Shown: positions 37,901-52,120 of the stretch, one piece after another
Layout: each line of letters starts with the position of its first letter
How positions within the stretch are numbered: the first letter of the stretch is position 1
Assembly: GCA_007844125.1 (NCBI GenBank)
Contig: CM017565.1
Coordinates: 7,824,885 to 7,888,884 of the forward strand
Origin: Sinonovacula constricta
Taxonomy: Eukaryota > Mollusca > Bivalvia > Cardiida > Solecurtidae
DNA: 64,000 bases
Direction of reading: 5' to 3'
Made by a program: the position numbers and the translations under genes
The notes under the pieces: model-generated
What the model was told of the DNA's origin: nothing
What the model saw: only the letters and a program-made list of their open reading frames with translations
Database searches by the model: none

Positions 37901-39580
37901 AAAACTATATATGTGAGAAGATTTTGTATTAAAGGTTTGATATTTCTTTCTCGTTTTCAAATTATATTTACAAGGAGCACCATACACGTAAATAGGATAA
38001 TTCATCTATACATGGTAATCTTATGCACAGCCGCTTCACAAGCGTAAGTTTTGAAGGACATTTGCAACTTTAAAACCACCGGTCAAGAATCCTTACTGTA
38101 GAGCATGGTATGCTCATTCAATTTGTGTGTCGTATCTAATTTCATATGTGATGTGCAAATTAATAAATACCACCACTTTTGCTTATCTGAATATCTGTCC
38201 GATTAACAATGTCATCCGTTTTATTCCACCATGATACATTTCATCTAAAAGACTTGTTGCATTTCATCAAATTGAAGAAAGGGAATATACAATACAACAA
38301 ACCAAGACACTTCGAAAATAAAATTTAAGACTACCTAACTGCTGCAAATAAAAGTGGGATTTTACGAAACAAAGCGAAATATTGTTTTAAGGAGGGGCAT
38401 TGTCTTCTGATAGATGATTGAAATATTCTGATTTAAAAGCAACAAGTTGACATGATGCAAGTCGACGTATAATGACATTTATTTCATCTGTGGTATCTGG
38501 TGTAGGATTCAACAGTTTATCTATGGTGAGTGGTTGTAATTTAAACAGTAGTTTCTGGTCATGCAATTATTAAGTACTTATATTCATTATGTTTATGTGT
38601 TATGTGTTGTTGATAATGTCAACATGCACTAGCGATTGGTTATGCTAGGTATTTTCGTATAAGGCATATTTTGCATGTGTTGAAAACAGAGCTCATAGTT
38701 TTAAGAGTCTGGGAATTGGCTGAATAATCCCAACTTGTTGATTCTACGTATCCAAGTTTTCATTTCTGATAACTATGGCAGCAGGTAATTGTGAAACTTT
38801 TTAAGATGCGAGTTCCCAGCACATTGTCAGTCACTTTCACTAGTACATGTGTTTGTGCTGAATCAGACCAAGAACAAAACTGCCTGATAAGAAATTGATA
38901 AAAATGTCTTAAAATAGTCAAAGAACGGCTCAACGAAAAGCGTATGCTCTTTCAATGTGTCAGTGTTTAATAAGAAAAAAATGACAGATTATCCAGAATG
39001 AACCATAGTTAATTATATCAACTAGAAGACCAGCACATAATATGGGTGCTGATTGTGAGTCAGCGGTGGCTTAGTTATGTCTAGTTTTCGACAAGTAGAA
39101 ACATGAAGGGGTAAAGAGTAAAAGGACTGAATACAGACTGGCACCTCTGATGGTTTGCTAACTCCATAGCGGAGTCAACTTAGTGCACACACTTAGTATA
39201 TTCATGAACAATGTAAAAGGCTGAGTTTTGAAGATATTTAATTGAAACTTACTCGGTAATCAGTGGCGACCTACTGTTGGAAATAAAATAGTTTATAATG
39301 AACGTACAGACATTTACCAACCATTGTTTTTCATCTTAATTAGACAGTTTATTACACCCATATTCTTGTTTCATTAATGTATTTTGTAATGTGGAATGCA
39401 GAAATTGTTTTCGGTTTTGAAGAAAATAATATAAAATTGCTAAAAAATGTTTTTCTAATTTTTATACAATCTAAATTAACTAATTCATTGAGGTATGTTG
39501 ACTATTATATTATTTTAAAATAATCGTTTTTCATCAAACCAATTCAAATATACCACAAATAAATACATTTCTGGTATCAA
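34936..39580. other. Non-coding stretch, nothing firmly recognised
   Basis: A 126-codon plus frame at 36049-36429 is the longest unexplained frame but overlaps a comparable minus-strand frame and has no recognisable motif; I treat it as chance. Confidence 0.4.
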
Positions 39581-39690
39581 GTGAACTCGGCATCTGGTGA
39601 TTTGGCACCTGCGTAAATAGTCAACTCGGCACCTGGTGAACTCGGCCTCGGTAAATTCGGCATTACGAATCTTGTGAATTCGGAACCTCG
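39581..39690. repeat. ~16-bp imperfect minisatellite
   Basis: About six diverged units of the type 'gtgaactcggcacctg' are separated by short irregular spacers. The block is GC-richer than its surroundings. Confidence 0.6.
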
Positions 39691-40953
39691 TTTTTTTAAG
39701 ATATAAACCATTATGCAAATAATATATAAAAATAAAAAAATAAAAAATAGAAATAAAAATTTCACATGTCCTATTGTCTAATGCGTGAATAAAAGCAGTT
39801 AAAAACAACTAACTACAAAAAGTATATATGATTAATATAATAATTGAATATAAAATTAACGAAGAAATAAGGTCAGTGGGAAGTTTCTTTAGTGTAAATA
39901 TCATATCGAATGTTTGCTCTAATTTTTCAAACTTTGTAAACGTAACTTCCTAAACGTGTTTTTGTTGTAGTCACCACGTTATAATTACATCAGGAGACAA
40001 AAGGGAAGCATCGGTTAGTCTCTGGGTGGTATTGGTGCTTTGTTAGATGTTTAGTTTGAATCATAGTCTTCACACTAAACTAATTACCTTAGCATCGAGT
40101 GATATGTACTCAATTCATACTTGTGGATGTAAGAAAACTGTTATCTTAACTATAATATACCAAACATAAACTATTATTAATGATGATATATTTACTGAAC
40201 AAAATACGATTTGGCAATTTGCCAGTGCATACAACGAGTACAAAAATAAAAGTGCTAACCGATTAACAAGTTTTAATTTTATTTCATGGACTTGTCTGAC
40301 ATCACCAGTTAATAAAACTATAAGATACACTTAATTTCAGTTCTTACATAAATGTCATTATATCGCAAAATGCGTTCGCATGTTAAACATCATTTTCGAA
40401 ACTATTGATTTATGCATATTATTTTACAAATTATTTGGCCGGTACAAAAAATGTAATACAGCTACGGAGAGTAATAGCCAATCAATCAACACCCATTGCA
40501 TCTTTAATTATTAGTTAAACACATGGGCAATATCAACAATCGTTTAATAGTAAGATTACATTTCTTTCATTCTGCAAATAAATTTGCTTTTCTGCCTAAA
40601 AGACAGCTAATCAAAAACGAGCGAACGGATCCTTGGAGAAGATATATGACATAGGTCAATTCGCATGTTGAAATATAAACAAGAGATTTAGAAATAAGAT
40701 TGACATTCTTTTTTGTATGTTCTATGCACTGTATAACCTTAATTGTAGAATTTCTCCACCTCCATGAAGCAAGAATGGATGGAAAACCAAAGTCAATCGT
40801 TTAACCACTCATTTTATAAAGATAGAGAGCACGTTCAAACCTTTACATTGTCCTCTGTTAAATACAAAACAATGGAGTGTCCTTTTTGAAAAAAAATTGG
40901 GCTAGGTATATATTTAGGTACACTGTACTAAGAAAAATGTCAGAGGATGCGAT

Positions 40954-41020
40954 AAATAAATAAAAGAAAGAAAGAGAGAGAAAGAAGGAAAGAAAGAAAG
41001 AAAAAGAATGAATGAATAAC
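40954..41020. repeat. Purine-rich (GAAA)n tract
   Basis: Imperfect AAAT, GAAA and GA repeats make a nearly pure A/G strand of about 50 nt. Confidence 0.9.
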
Positions 41021-41324
41021 AATAAAAATACAAATTCCAGTGGCTGTAAAGATATTAAAAGGATAAGTTGGCAAATGAACAACTCACAGGTTTAACTTGG
41101 TTTTGTTGAATTATATAATTATATATACTCCAAACAACGCAAACATACTAAAAAAATCTTGTTAAATTCGACGTTGACGTCATTCAATAAAATGAAATGT
41201 CACGTGTTATAATAAAATAGGCAAGGATAGAGTAAAGGTTACCATGTTAGGGAATACTTTTAAACTGAAAGAGTGTGACTATATGGGGTTTAAGTGCATT
41301 TTGTCAGATCCTTATTATTGGTTT

Positions 41325-41372
41325 ACGTTGCAATGCTCATAGGACTTTGTCATATTTGATTATTATAAAGGA
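41325..41372 (+). mobile_element. LINE tail fragment, variant tail
   Basis: 'gttgcaatgctcataggact' followed by 'ttgtcatattt' matches the variant tail at 16163-16195. No core is visible upstream, so this may be an extremely short insertion. Confidence 0.4.
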
Positions 41373-42634
41373 TATACAATCAGCAGTGATTTTGGTCTTA
41401 CAACAGGTAGTAACATAAGAAGAGTAGCCGGTTAGCGATGAGCAAACATATTCCAGCACTCGATACGACAATTATAAGTACCTCGGCAATAATTGGGGGC
41501 AAGTCTTGCCTTAGCTTTACATCAGCCTCCTTGTTGTAACATTTTTCCTACAATTGCTGTCTTATACAGAATGAAAAGCAATATAAGTGCCTCAATTGAG
41601 AGAAACTTTTAACCTTGTTTTATCAAATTGTATTGACAAACTCTTCGAGGTCAATGCTTTAGAAACATTTGTTCAATATGTGCCCAGCAGTTCATTGGTT
41701 TGTTTGTCATTGAAATTGGCTTTCTTAATAAATTGGAATTTTTACTCTAATTTATGGAGAAATATTATGTTAGACTTTTTGTTAATCGCTTATTGTTTAG
41801 TTTTTATTATAAACATTACAACGTAATCATTGTTATTGTTAAGTGTCATCGTCTTGTCATACACACAAAACTGTTACGAAAGAACAAAGGATGCGTCATA
41901 ATATTTTAAAGTACATAAGCAGTCAAAATTCAGTATGAGTAAAACAGTTTTATGACGTTGTTTTTGTTGTCTGTTTGGTTTATAGGTGCTGTTGTTGTTG
42001 TACTTTTGTTGTTGTTTTTTTGTTCTTGTCGTTTTGTTTTATATATATGTGTTTATTGCTTTCATATTTTTCTTAATTCGAATGGATTTTGTGGTACATC
42101 TGCTTTTTAACGTATGAACACATAATAAAATCCCTCTCCATTACATTACAAAGATTGATTTCTGCTGCCTGAACATAGAATGCTTAAAGCTTCCTTTCAA
42201 TAAATCATTTCCTTTTCTTGGAGGCAGAGATCTAGAGTGCATAGTGAGTATGCATATTAAGGAACTCAAAATAGAAAATATTTCGCCTTTTTGAATAAGA
42301 AATTAAGATAAGTTTGTATTCAGTCGTAAAGAGGCATCAGTTTAAACGTGCATTCCATTAATGAAGATTGTTTAAGAGGCATTAATTTACGTTTGTATCT
42401 CCGTTCCTTGGTACACTCAAGGTTTTCCATTCATTTTAAGCAAACAGTGTCAATATTAGGCACTTATTTGGTAAATTTTAAATACATGTAATAAATGTTT
42501 GTTTGTTTTTAACTTCACAATAAAAAATGACGTTAGGTACAGTTGTTAAATGTTTTTCATGTAAGAAAGCTAAGTTGGTCATATATTAACATTTTTTAAT
42601 AGTTCACAAGTGTTATTTAATAGCAAAGCATGGT

Positions 42635-42681
42635 AAATAATAATAATGATGATAATGATGATAATAGTAATAATAATAATA

Positions 42682-42755
<74 letters not shown>

Positions 42756-42780
42756 AATAATAATAATAATAATAATAATA

Positions 42781-42830
<50 letters not shown>

Positions 42831-42847
42831 AATAATAATAATAATAC
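42635..42847. repeat. Compound trinucleotide microsatellite (AAT)n(GAT)n(AAT)n(ATT)n(AAT)n
   Basis: About 70 bp of GAT units (42683-42753) are followed by AAT units, then ~48 bp of ATT and a short AAT run. AAT and ATT blocks are mutually complementary, so the tract can fold on itself. The Asp/His/Asn-rich reading frames across it are artefacts of the repeat. Confidence 0.95.
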
Positions 42848-45800
42848 ATTAGCTTGAATAAACATGAAACCTATTTCAAGGCATCTTCGACTTTTTTAAT
42901 TCCTTTTTCCTGCATATTATTTGTCCGCTTCGATAACTCAAACTTTGATTTTTTTAAAGATGACTAATCGAGGGTTGGTTAAATTATGTCAGAATATTTG
43001 AAAAGTAAAATAAATAGTGAGATTATATCACTAACAATTTGCACGGATTTACAAACTGTCTCTTCATAAAAACTATGGACTTAATATTTTAATAGTTTGT
43101 CTTACTTGTTACAGATGCGAGTTATTTTCGCTTTTCATGTAATATATCTCACATCATCTCACAAACAAACCTTCAGACCAACTATTTCAATGGAATAATG
43201 TGTGACAACACCTCTAAGTATAGATATAAAGACACATTCTTAAAAGAAACACGTACTCAACATGAGATACTTCTTGTGCTGTATAAAAAACTTGTTTCTT
43301 TATATAAGTTTTATAAACACGCACTTTGCAAATTGTTCACTTAACAACTGTTTTCTCTAACATATGAAGTCTGGTCATGACACTGATATTGCACACACAG
43401 TGTGCATCCGTTGTATTTTTAAATTTTAATTTAAATTTACCTAGGTAAATATTGTATTTATTAAATGCATTAACAGTTCCTTATGAATGTATAATTTAAT
43501 GAACTAATAATATCAAATGATGTTGGATGCATTTTATATTTTAGTAATTTTGTAAGACAATATTGCAATGTCTTTTTTTCATTTAATAGTAACATAAACA
43601 AACTCACCGATTCCTTTTTCTTTGTGATGTTACACAGTTATCTTTTCTAATTAAAAAGTTTTTTTTTTTCATTCGTGACGGAACAACGTGTCTTCAAAAA
43701 CGAAACACACAAACTGCATACTTTCTTAGAAGCAAATTGTGTTTTTCTTTTTCGTAAAAGTCTACAATAAGCATGTTATTTTAAAGACACACATACATAA
43801 CACTAGTCGCTGGATCAATGAAGAAAATACTTTCAATCGATAATGAGAAAACAAATTTTAAATCTCAATTTGTTATATATTTGTTTAACAATCATGACAA
43901 ATATAAAAAAAAACTTAAACATATATTATGCATTCTTTTGTTTATGAAACCGATCAGTATTGTGGCATTTGTATTCCTGTTTATTCCTTTAAGCTTGAAA
44001 ATTGTAACACAGGAAAAAAGATCAACAAACTTATATCCAAATATGAGTGGCTGGGACTAGGAGTAAAAATTGTAACCTTAAAGGTCCACTGACCTGAGTG
44101 AGTTAGTACATGTATGCAGCTTTTACAGACCACGGATATTGTCGAAATACAGCTTCAATTGTACATTGTTTTTATCATTATACAATGAAACAACAAATGC
44201 CACTTCTTGATAATGTTTTGTTAGATATTTAACGACGTTTTTGTTTTTATTTACCTTACGTTGTTTGACATCACAAAACATCGGCATCTTATTTGCTGCA
44301 TTTCCAGTGCAAATTGACAAGATTGTAGCACGATCTCAGCTCGGTATTAATAGCAATTCTAGTTTAACAATGTAAGTTCAAGAGCAGTAATATTGCGGTA
44401 TAGTAAAGCTGATGGATATAAGTACGTTAGCGATTAGTATGTAAGGTACACAGCAATATCTGTTCGTTTCATTCAAAAAAAGTCCTTTCAGGGATGATAA
44501 CATTTAACTTCTGAAGATCTGTTTTCATTACCCTATTCAAAACATTACAAGGAAGCATTTCTGACACACCCCTTTAAAAGGTCTGCCACTGCCACTTATA
44601 TTACAAACTTCAAGTAGTACCCGTGTATGTGATAAGCAATAATAATAATGACGATATTGATTGTTACCATAGATTTTGTAACAGGGTGAATGGGTTTACT
44701 GATATTAACACATGAAAGTCATAAAGGAATCAGATTTTGGCATTAAAAATGCTACTTCTAGGACATAAGGAAAATATTGCCGTTAAAGAGGTTGACGAAA
44801 ATTATTACGTGAAGCTTTTAAATAGTATATTTAGAAGGTCGTCGCTTGAATATATGCCTTCCAATATCGCGGCATGCGTTTGCTGCTATTCTGATCTAGA
44901 TGTAACTTCAGGTTGCACACTTTTTTCACGATTCAATTACTTTAATCATATAGTGTTTGTAACTGTAACTAAGGAGTTTTAAACTATGCCAATGTTTCTA
45001 AACATTTACCCTTTTTAACTGTTATGATAGTTGTGCCTAAAGGGATTACCAACCAGTATGACTGTGTTGATGCAGTAACGGTATTTTTATTTCTATAAGT
45101 GTCGTTCCTAGAATGTCACGTGTATCACTTATACTGCATCTTGTGTTTCCATTACATTACTTTTGTATACTCATGTACTGTATATTTCACAGTTTGAGTT
45201 ATAGTAAAATTCTGTTCTTGTCTGTTCTGTTCTGGTTACGTTATCAAAAGAAAGTCCATTTGGTGTCTTATACAAAATATACCTTTTACCTATTATGCTT
45301 TAAGAATTACATTACCTGCATATTCTGTCTTGATTCGAACGGAAAGAAGCCATTATTGTAGATCAAAATAATAACTGTTTAAATATATGTGTTTTTAAGT
45401 AATCAGAAGTAATTTAAATTTTGTCTTGAAGTTCAGTCGTAAATTCACATTAACACTAATGCATCCACACATTTCATTTGTTTCGAAACATTTCTCTTAA
45501 AATAAGCCATTTTGCACATGTACAATTTAGTTGTTTGATCTGTATTTCGTTAAATTATATTAATCCTTGCTGATGTAGTTACTAGACAACCAAAACTTAA
45601 CCGAAGTATAGTTGAACTAGCATTACAACAGTTTATACTGCGCAGCTACTTACTTACACTGTTTAGACAATTAATGTCTTCAAGTGCTACGTCAACATTT
45701 ATCTTTTGAATCCTCATATGACATATAGTGTTCTCAGATATCTTAATAATCACGAGTTTAAGGTATGGGCAAAAAGAAATCAAACCAATCGAACATACTT

Positions 45801-46929
45801 TGTAAAGTTCTTGCATCCCAACTAATATGTTTCTATTTCAATCAGCCTTTCATAACAAACAGGCTTATTAATTTTTTGTTTTAAATTATCATATAAATAT
45901 AAAGTATACCATTTGTTTCGTTGGAAAAAAAGTTATATTGTGCATTGCTTATGGAATAATAATAGCGAAATATTTGTTACAAAGGCGCCATTGTTCGATA
46001 GAGAATAGTCATTTCATTAGTAAATGTATCTGCAATGCAGGACGAGGATATTTTAATTTATTTAGGATCAAAACTAATGTATCAGGACGTATATAATATA
46101 AATAAGGTAGCGAAAATACAAAGGTATATTGTTGGTCGCGAGGACTATTAGGTTTGATTAGGTTAAATTTTAAGGTTTGGGTTAGTTTGCACGAGACTTG
46201 CACAGTCCCATCCATCACTTCTAAAAATACAACAGTTCCTAATCGTTCATTGAACTACTGATACTATTTCGTGTTGAGTTTGAATCGAATTAGGAAAACG
46301 AGAGCTTACCCGTTATAATATAGTTCAGACGTTCTTAAAGCTTCAGTCTTTATCATCTAGAAGTTTAATATCATTTAATTGTGATTTTGAAGCAACTGTA
46401 CGTCGCTGTTGTGAATGAACGCTGTCTGGTAACAGCAGTGTAGTTTATGGTTATTATTGACATTTTATCACATTTCTTGCGACAAGAAAGCACATTGAGT
46501 GTTGTCGAATAATTTTGATGAATTAGCTATTTGGAAAGAGATTTGGTACTACATTGTTCTAAAATTAAAATGTACAGCTACGCAGAACAGTACTATATTG
46601 AAAAAAATCATGACATGCATCTATTACTTAGACAATTTATGGCAGCATGGATACGCTCATTTACTAGACGAACTGGCTAAAAGCTGTCTGTAAGCATGTT
46701 TATTGATTTTTTTTCTGACATCACCATACGATTGCTTTCAGTAAAGGACAACTTTTTACTTTTCAGATGGATAAAATAAATGATCGTGTATGCTGATTGA
46801 ATAATTAAACAACATTGACAACATCATTTTCACTGCAATTTCACTTGATTAGTGTTTGTTTTTGTTTTTTTGTTTTATTTTTATTTTATGTTCGTTTGTT
46901 ATTGTTTAAGTTGGTTTATTTAAGCTTTA
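42848..46929. other. Non-coding stretch, nothing recognised
   Basis: AT-rich with scattered small frames. A 16-bp palindrome (atttacctaggtaaat) lies at about 43435. Confidence 0.45.
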
Positions 46930-47126
46930 AGAGAAAGAGAGAGAAAGAGAAACAGAAATAGATTGAGGAGTGTATGTGTGTGCTTGCGTGCGTGCGTACG
47001 TGTGTGTTTGTGTTTGTGCGGGTGGGTGGGTAGGTGGGTATGGGTGTGTGTGTGTTTGCGCGCGTTTGTGTGTGTGCGGGTGTGGATGTGTGAGAGGGAG
47101 AGGGAGAGAGAGAGACAGAGAGAAAG
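46930..47126. repeat. GT-rich tract flanked by GA-rich tracts
   Basis: GA-rich at 46930-46952, imperfect GT/GGGT/GTGC at 46971-47091, and GA-rich again to 47126. The reading frames across it are low-complexity. Confidence 0.9.
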
Positions 47127-50100
47127 TTAAGAGGGTGTTTGTAAAAATACAACTATATTTGTAGTCACTAAATGCAAAATGAAACAGGCAATTCCGTGAA
47201 TTCTATTAAAATATGAAATCCCTTGGGCTTTGAACCTATTATATTTAATTTATTACTTAATGAGAACATTGGAAACAATCAATAGAAACCAAGTCTCAAA
47301 ATTAAGTACATTTTATTAGAAAATAATGATATTTGTAACATTAAAGGAAAGACACTAAAACTAAAGCCAGATATAAATTAAAAATTAGATTTTCGTGATA
47401 CGGGGACATTTTGAATACTTAAAATCTCTCACTACAAAGAAAGACACTAAAGGTAATTAATTTTGATGTGTAGTTTTTCTGCGAAAGTAATCAAGTTTGT
47501 GTTGCTATTCAGTTTTAATTGAATTTCCGAACTGTGTAGATGTACAAGTCAATATTATATTTCGAATGTAAGCCAAATTATATTTACATACAGCTAACGC
47601 ACGAGGTCACTGTGCTCAATGTTTTATAATGCTGCTGTGTCATTACTACATCTGAGTGTGTGTTTGTCATTTGTGTAGCTCCCTACTGAGTTGTCTTAAG
47701 TTCTCAATAGTTATACCTTATATGTTTGTCGATGGTATTTTTTATATGCTTATCTGTGTTTTATGTGTATAAGGTAAGTGACCTTTTCTCTTTATATTTC
47801 TTTAAATTACCTTAATCACTTTACTAAATTATTTCTTTATATTAGATTTACAAGGTATATTACCTAGTAAATGTTTAACCTGTAGAGATCAATTTACCAA
47901 ACATGGGTTAACAAATGAAAAGCGACTCCTAACTACGATTGTCACGTATATTGTTTCATACGAAAGACGAATTTTTAAGTTTATGTGTAGTGAAATATTG
48001 GAATATAGGAAAATGCACACTACACCTTTTAAATATGGATTGATTATTTCGTCATTAAATCTCTAAACAGGCCTCATTCACTTGAGACGTCTTCTTCCAA
48101 CTAGATGCAAGCAAATGACTGGTTGAGCTCATTGTGCAGAGAGAGACAGGTGTAAATTCGCAAAAGAAATCAGTAATTCAAAGGAAGGGTGAAAGACCTG
48201 GTAACAATCATTTACAACTGGTGCCATAGATTTTCCAACTAATCTGTTTGGAGAATGTTTAGCACATTTTAATTTGTTGGAAAGGAGAGAAATTCCTCAA
48301 CTTAACACCATGAACAAGCAGCTGAACTTGCGTTCAGTTGGCTTTTGTGTAAAAACGTGCAATATAGATGGGGTTTATTCTTCTTATGAGATGTATCCTA
48401 TCATCCAAGCCATCGGAAATATATATAGCAATCGTACCAGTTATCTAACTCTTTGCTACAATATATATTGTTTTAGATTATATTTAAATATGAGACTGAT
48501 TTGTTGTTACCAGCTGTTATAAAGTTGTCTTTTTTAAAAGGGAACAATTCTGACAGGATTAAGTTCAAACCTCTTGATAAAGTGCAATATTTATAATGTA
48601 TGTTATGGACCAAACAATAATAAGCTACCTATCCTTTATACAACTAGAAAAAGTGTCATCTAAACAAGTTCCGTTTTCGAACATAGAGATTGTAATTATT
48701 TTAAGGCTTTTATTGGCCTAATAACTATAAGAAATAACTACCTTTAGTAAGTAAAATAAGTTGTAAAAAGTTACAGCCAAATTGCTGTACTCATTTATGA
48801 AGCTTTTTAACAAATGTAGTATAAAACTATGAAAAGTATAAGCAATAAGTTTCTTTTCAAAACAAATACTATCAATATTTTAAACACATTTTTAAATTTG
48901 ACACAGCAGATCCTGTCTTAGAAGAAAATCCTAGATTTTCACACATTTCAATACTGATCCTGTATCTTTTTTTGTTTTTTAAATGCTAATGGTAAAAAAA
49001 ACCCAAACCCTTCTTAGCACTATGATCTAGCTGCAGTTTGTGGTTTCTTTAAATCTTATATTGTTTTAAAATCCTCGTCAGATTTGTGATGTTTCTAAAG
49101 TAAAAATGCCTTGTATCCTGCTGCTATTGTATGGAGATTGTCGTAATCTATCTATGGTTGAAACAATTGTTTGATTTTAATTTGATTTAAAGGTGTAATA
49201 TTGTCTATTACAGAAAAAATACTGATTGAAATTGATCCACGCATAACTTGCATTTTCACTTGTCACTTGAAATAACAGTCCAATCAACATTTAAAATACT
49301 GTCCTGAACATCCGCCTTTTTATGCATTTGACAGATCTTGAATTAACATTGGTGTGAGAACCATTTTAAAGTAAATCATACTATGATCGCTAAATGTAGT
49401 TTGAATAACACTGACTTGAATATTTTGTCACTATCTGAAACAGGATTAAGACCAACTGCAGTTGAGCATGTTAATGCTCTCTTGTGCTTGTTGTATTATC
49501 AGGCGCCCATAATAGTGCATTTAGAAGGCGGGAAAAAACATACTATTTAAATTTCATGTAAATTGACAACTATTTAAGGTTGGTTTCATCCTACTTCTGC
49601 GCGATAAGTAAGACTTAATCGTTAAAATCAGACTTAACATTTACGTTTTAGTAGGAAGACGATAAAAAAATGCAGCACTTAGTCCATTGCTTGTGTGGTG
49701 AAAGATTTTGAAACTGTTTCTGACACACAAATGGTATTACACGGCTACACAGCAGAACACACTGCGGAAGTTGCGTCTAATTACAATCAGAACATGGTTA
49801 CAGTACTCATCAATCAAAAAGCATATTACTGCATTGTAGCATAATGACTTTTTTAATGTTGCTCGACTCAACAAAGATTCAAATCAGAAATTCTAGTTTA
49901 AAGGCGACTACACAGGTTCATTGACATGAGATAACGTGTTTAATATTAATTAGGATTTGTACAAAAAGCCAAGATCTGAAGGAAGAATCTTTATCAATTT
50001 GTCGCAGGCATTTATTTAGAAATCGTACAGTACAATCTGTGAGTACACTGGTACAGTACAAATTTGGTAACCTGATTCGAGAGAGATTTGAAATGTGATT

Positions 50101-51114
50101 GGGAATAGAAAATCTGTATTCAACGAAGAAATGAAAATCCCTCGGGCGTTGAACCGATGTAATGATGTGTATTATTCTTCCTTTGTATAATAAAAATCAT
50201 GCTATAATAGGGACATAGTAATCGATATAAAAGCTTTCATAACTTGGTAGGCATTTTTGTGCCTTATCCGTAACAGATGTAAAATATTAAAATCAGGGGC
50301 CGGTAGTAGGACAAACGACGAAAAAGACAAATATGTAATTACACAAGAAAGTAACTACTCGATTGTAAAGGATTTTAACCTGGACCTCAAGTTTACCCAT
50401 TTTGTGCTTTATGTGTGCTTGTTTGGGACAGTATTATTTTAAATCACCACTGGAACCTGTTACTAATTCAAATTTTGGCACAACCTATATCATGACTCTG
50501 ATTAGTTTCAATCTAATCGGCGCTTATCAATTCAGTCACCTTTAAGTCTGGCAAAATTAGGAACCAGCAGCTTATTGCTTTGATCAGGCTTTAGTGTCTT
50601 ATACTTCTTTGAACAGCTTTGTACAAATTCCAGTGATATGTTTTTATTTTAGAGCTAGTTTGGCTTTAAGCGAGAACAATTAAAGGTTATCTGATATCTA
50701 ATCACTGATAAACCCATTATTTGTAATCGAAAAAGAATCGCTTATATTAGCATATATCATAAGAGAATCATTTATATTAATATTTGTGCAGTATAGCGTA
50801 ATACGCCCTTTCTATACAGTTATACATTTTGAATTAGAATGCTCGGATGCATATAGTATCACGTTATTAAAGTCACGGTCACGCCAAAGTAAACGGTAGA
50901 ACATGTTGCGTAGATGTAGTTTCTCATCAACAGCAACACTTTCTAATGTATGCATGATGACACATCGTGACCATTGAAATGATAAGTAAAATCTATAGAT
51001 CTTTTTAAATCTAGTGTTAATTTGCTTGTTGATTTGTTCAACCTTAACGATTAATAGAAAAAACAAATTTCATATATATCCATATATGCCGTCAACACAC
51101 GTAATTTACAAACA
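47127..51114. other. Non-coding stretch, nothing recognised
   Basis: Two short related segments ('gaaatcccttgggctttgaa' at ~47213 and 'aaatccctcgggcgttgaac' at ~50133) hint at a diverged repeat. No gene is supported. Confidence 0.4.
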
Positions 51115-52120
51115 CCTCTGAATAGAACTGCCGGAAAACCGCAGATCAAGTGGCAGGTCTCAGGCAAACTTATGAAAAGAATTACCGGCTTATCACAGAT
51201 AAAGTTGGAGATCTCCCACAAACGTCTGAAAAGAACTACCGGTGAACCGCAATTAGGTGGAAGATCTTTGTCAAACGTCTAAATAGAACTTCCGGCGAAC
51301 CGCAATTAGGTGGGACATCGTTGCCAAACGTCTGAATAGAACTGCAAGCAAACAGCAATTAAGTGGTAGATCGTTGCCAAACGTCTTAATAGAACTACCA
51401 CAATAAGGTGGGATATCGTTGCCAAACGTCTGAATAGAATTGCCGGCGACCCGCAATTAGGTTGGAGATCGTTGCCAAACGTCTGAAAGAACTACTGGCG
51501 AACCGCAATTTTGTGAGAGATCGTTGCCAAACGTCCAAAGAGAACTACCGGCGAACCGCAATTAGGATGTGTGATCGTTGCAAAACGTCTAAATAGAACT
51601 AACTACGAACCGCAATTAGGTGAAAGATCGTTGCCAAACATCTGAACAGAACTAGCGGCGAACCGGAATTAGGTAAAGGATCGTTGACAAACGTCTAAAG
51701 AGAACTACCGGCGAACTTGAACTAGGTGGGAGATATTTGCCAAACGTCTGAATAGAATACCGGCGAACCTGAATTAGGTGGGAGATTTTTGCCAAACAGC
51801 TGAATATAACTTCTGGCGAACCACAAATAAGGTTGAAAATCTCTGACAAACATCTGACAAAGACTAATCGCTATCAGATGGGATACCTCCAACAGACGTC
51901 TGAATAAGTCTGCAGGAGAACCTCAACTTCGGAGGGAGCTTTTCTACTAATGTCTCATTAGAATTAGCTGTAAACCACAATCATGTGGGAGGTCTCAGAC
52001 AAACGTTTAGTAGAACTACCGGTGAATCGCAATAAAGTGAAAGATCTCTGACAATCATGTGAATAGAACTACCGGTAAACCGCAATCACGTAGGAGAACT
52101 CTGACAAACGTTTGAATATA
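51115..52120. repeat. ~52-bp minisatellite, about 19 units
   Basis: The unit, with 'gaactaccggcgaaccgcaa', 'ttaggtgggagatcgttgcc' and 'aaacgtctgaatag' in order, repeats every ~52-54 bp for 1 kb. The central units (about 51230-51800) are most alike and the outer ones increasingly degenerate, the pattern expected from unequal exchange. The period is not a multiple of three, so it is not a protein repeat. Confidence 0.93.

Noticed and set aside
42613..42857. Asp-, His-, Asn- and Met-rich frames
   Set aside because: These are translations of trinucleotide microsatellites.
46916..47164. Thr/His/Pro-rich and Cys/Val-rich frames
   Set aside because: These are translations of the GT/GA low-complexity tract.
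49900..50150. Possible DNA-transposon end ('aaaggcgactacacaggttc') resembling 'aaaggtccactgacctga' near 44080
   Set aside because: The similarity is short and no matching inverted end was found.
51271..51849. Repetitive frames across the 52-bp array (possible repeat protein)
   Set aside because: The period is not a multiple of three, frames are repeatedly interrupted and outer units drift; this is a DNA repeat.
51115..52120. CRISPR-like array
   Set aside because: Units are contiguous and diverged with no unique spacers, and the genome is eukaryotic.
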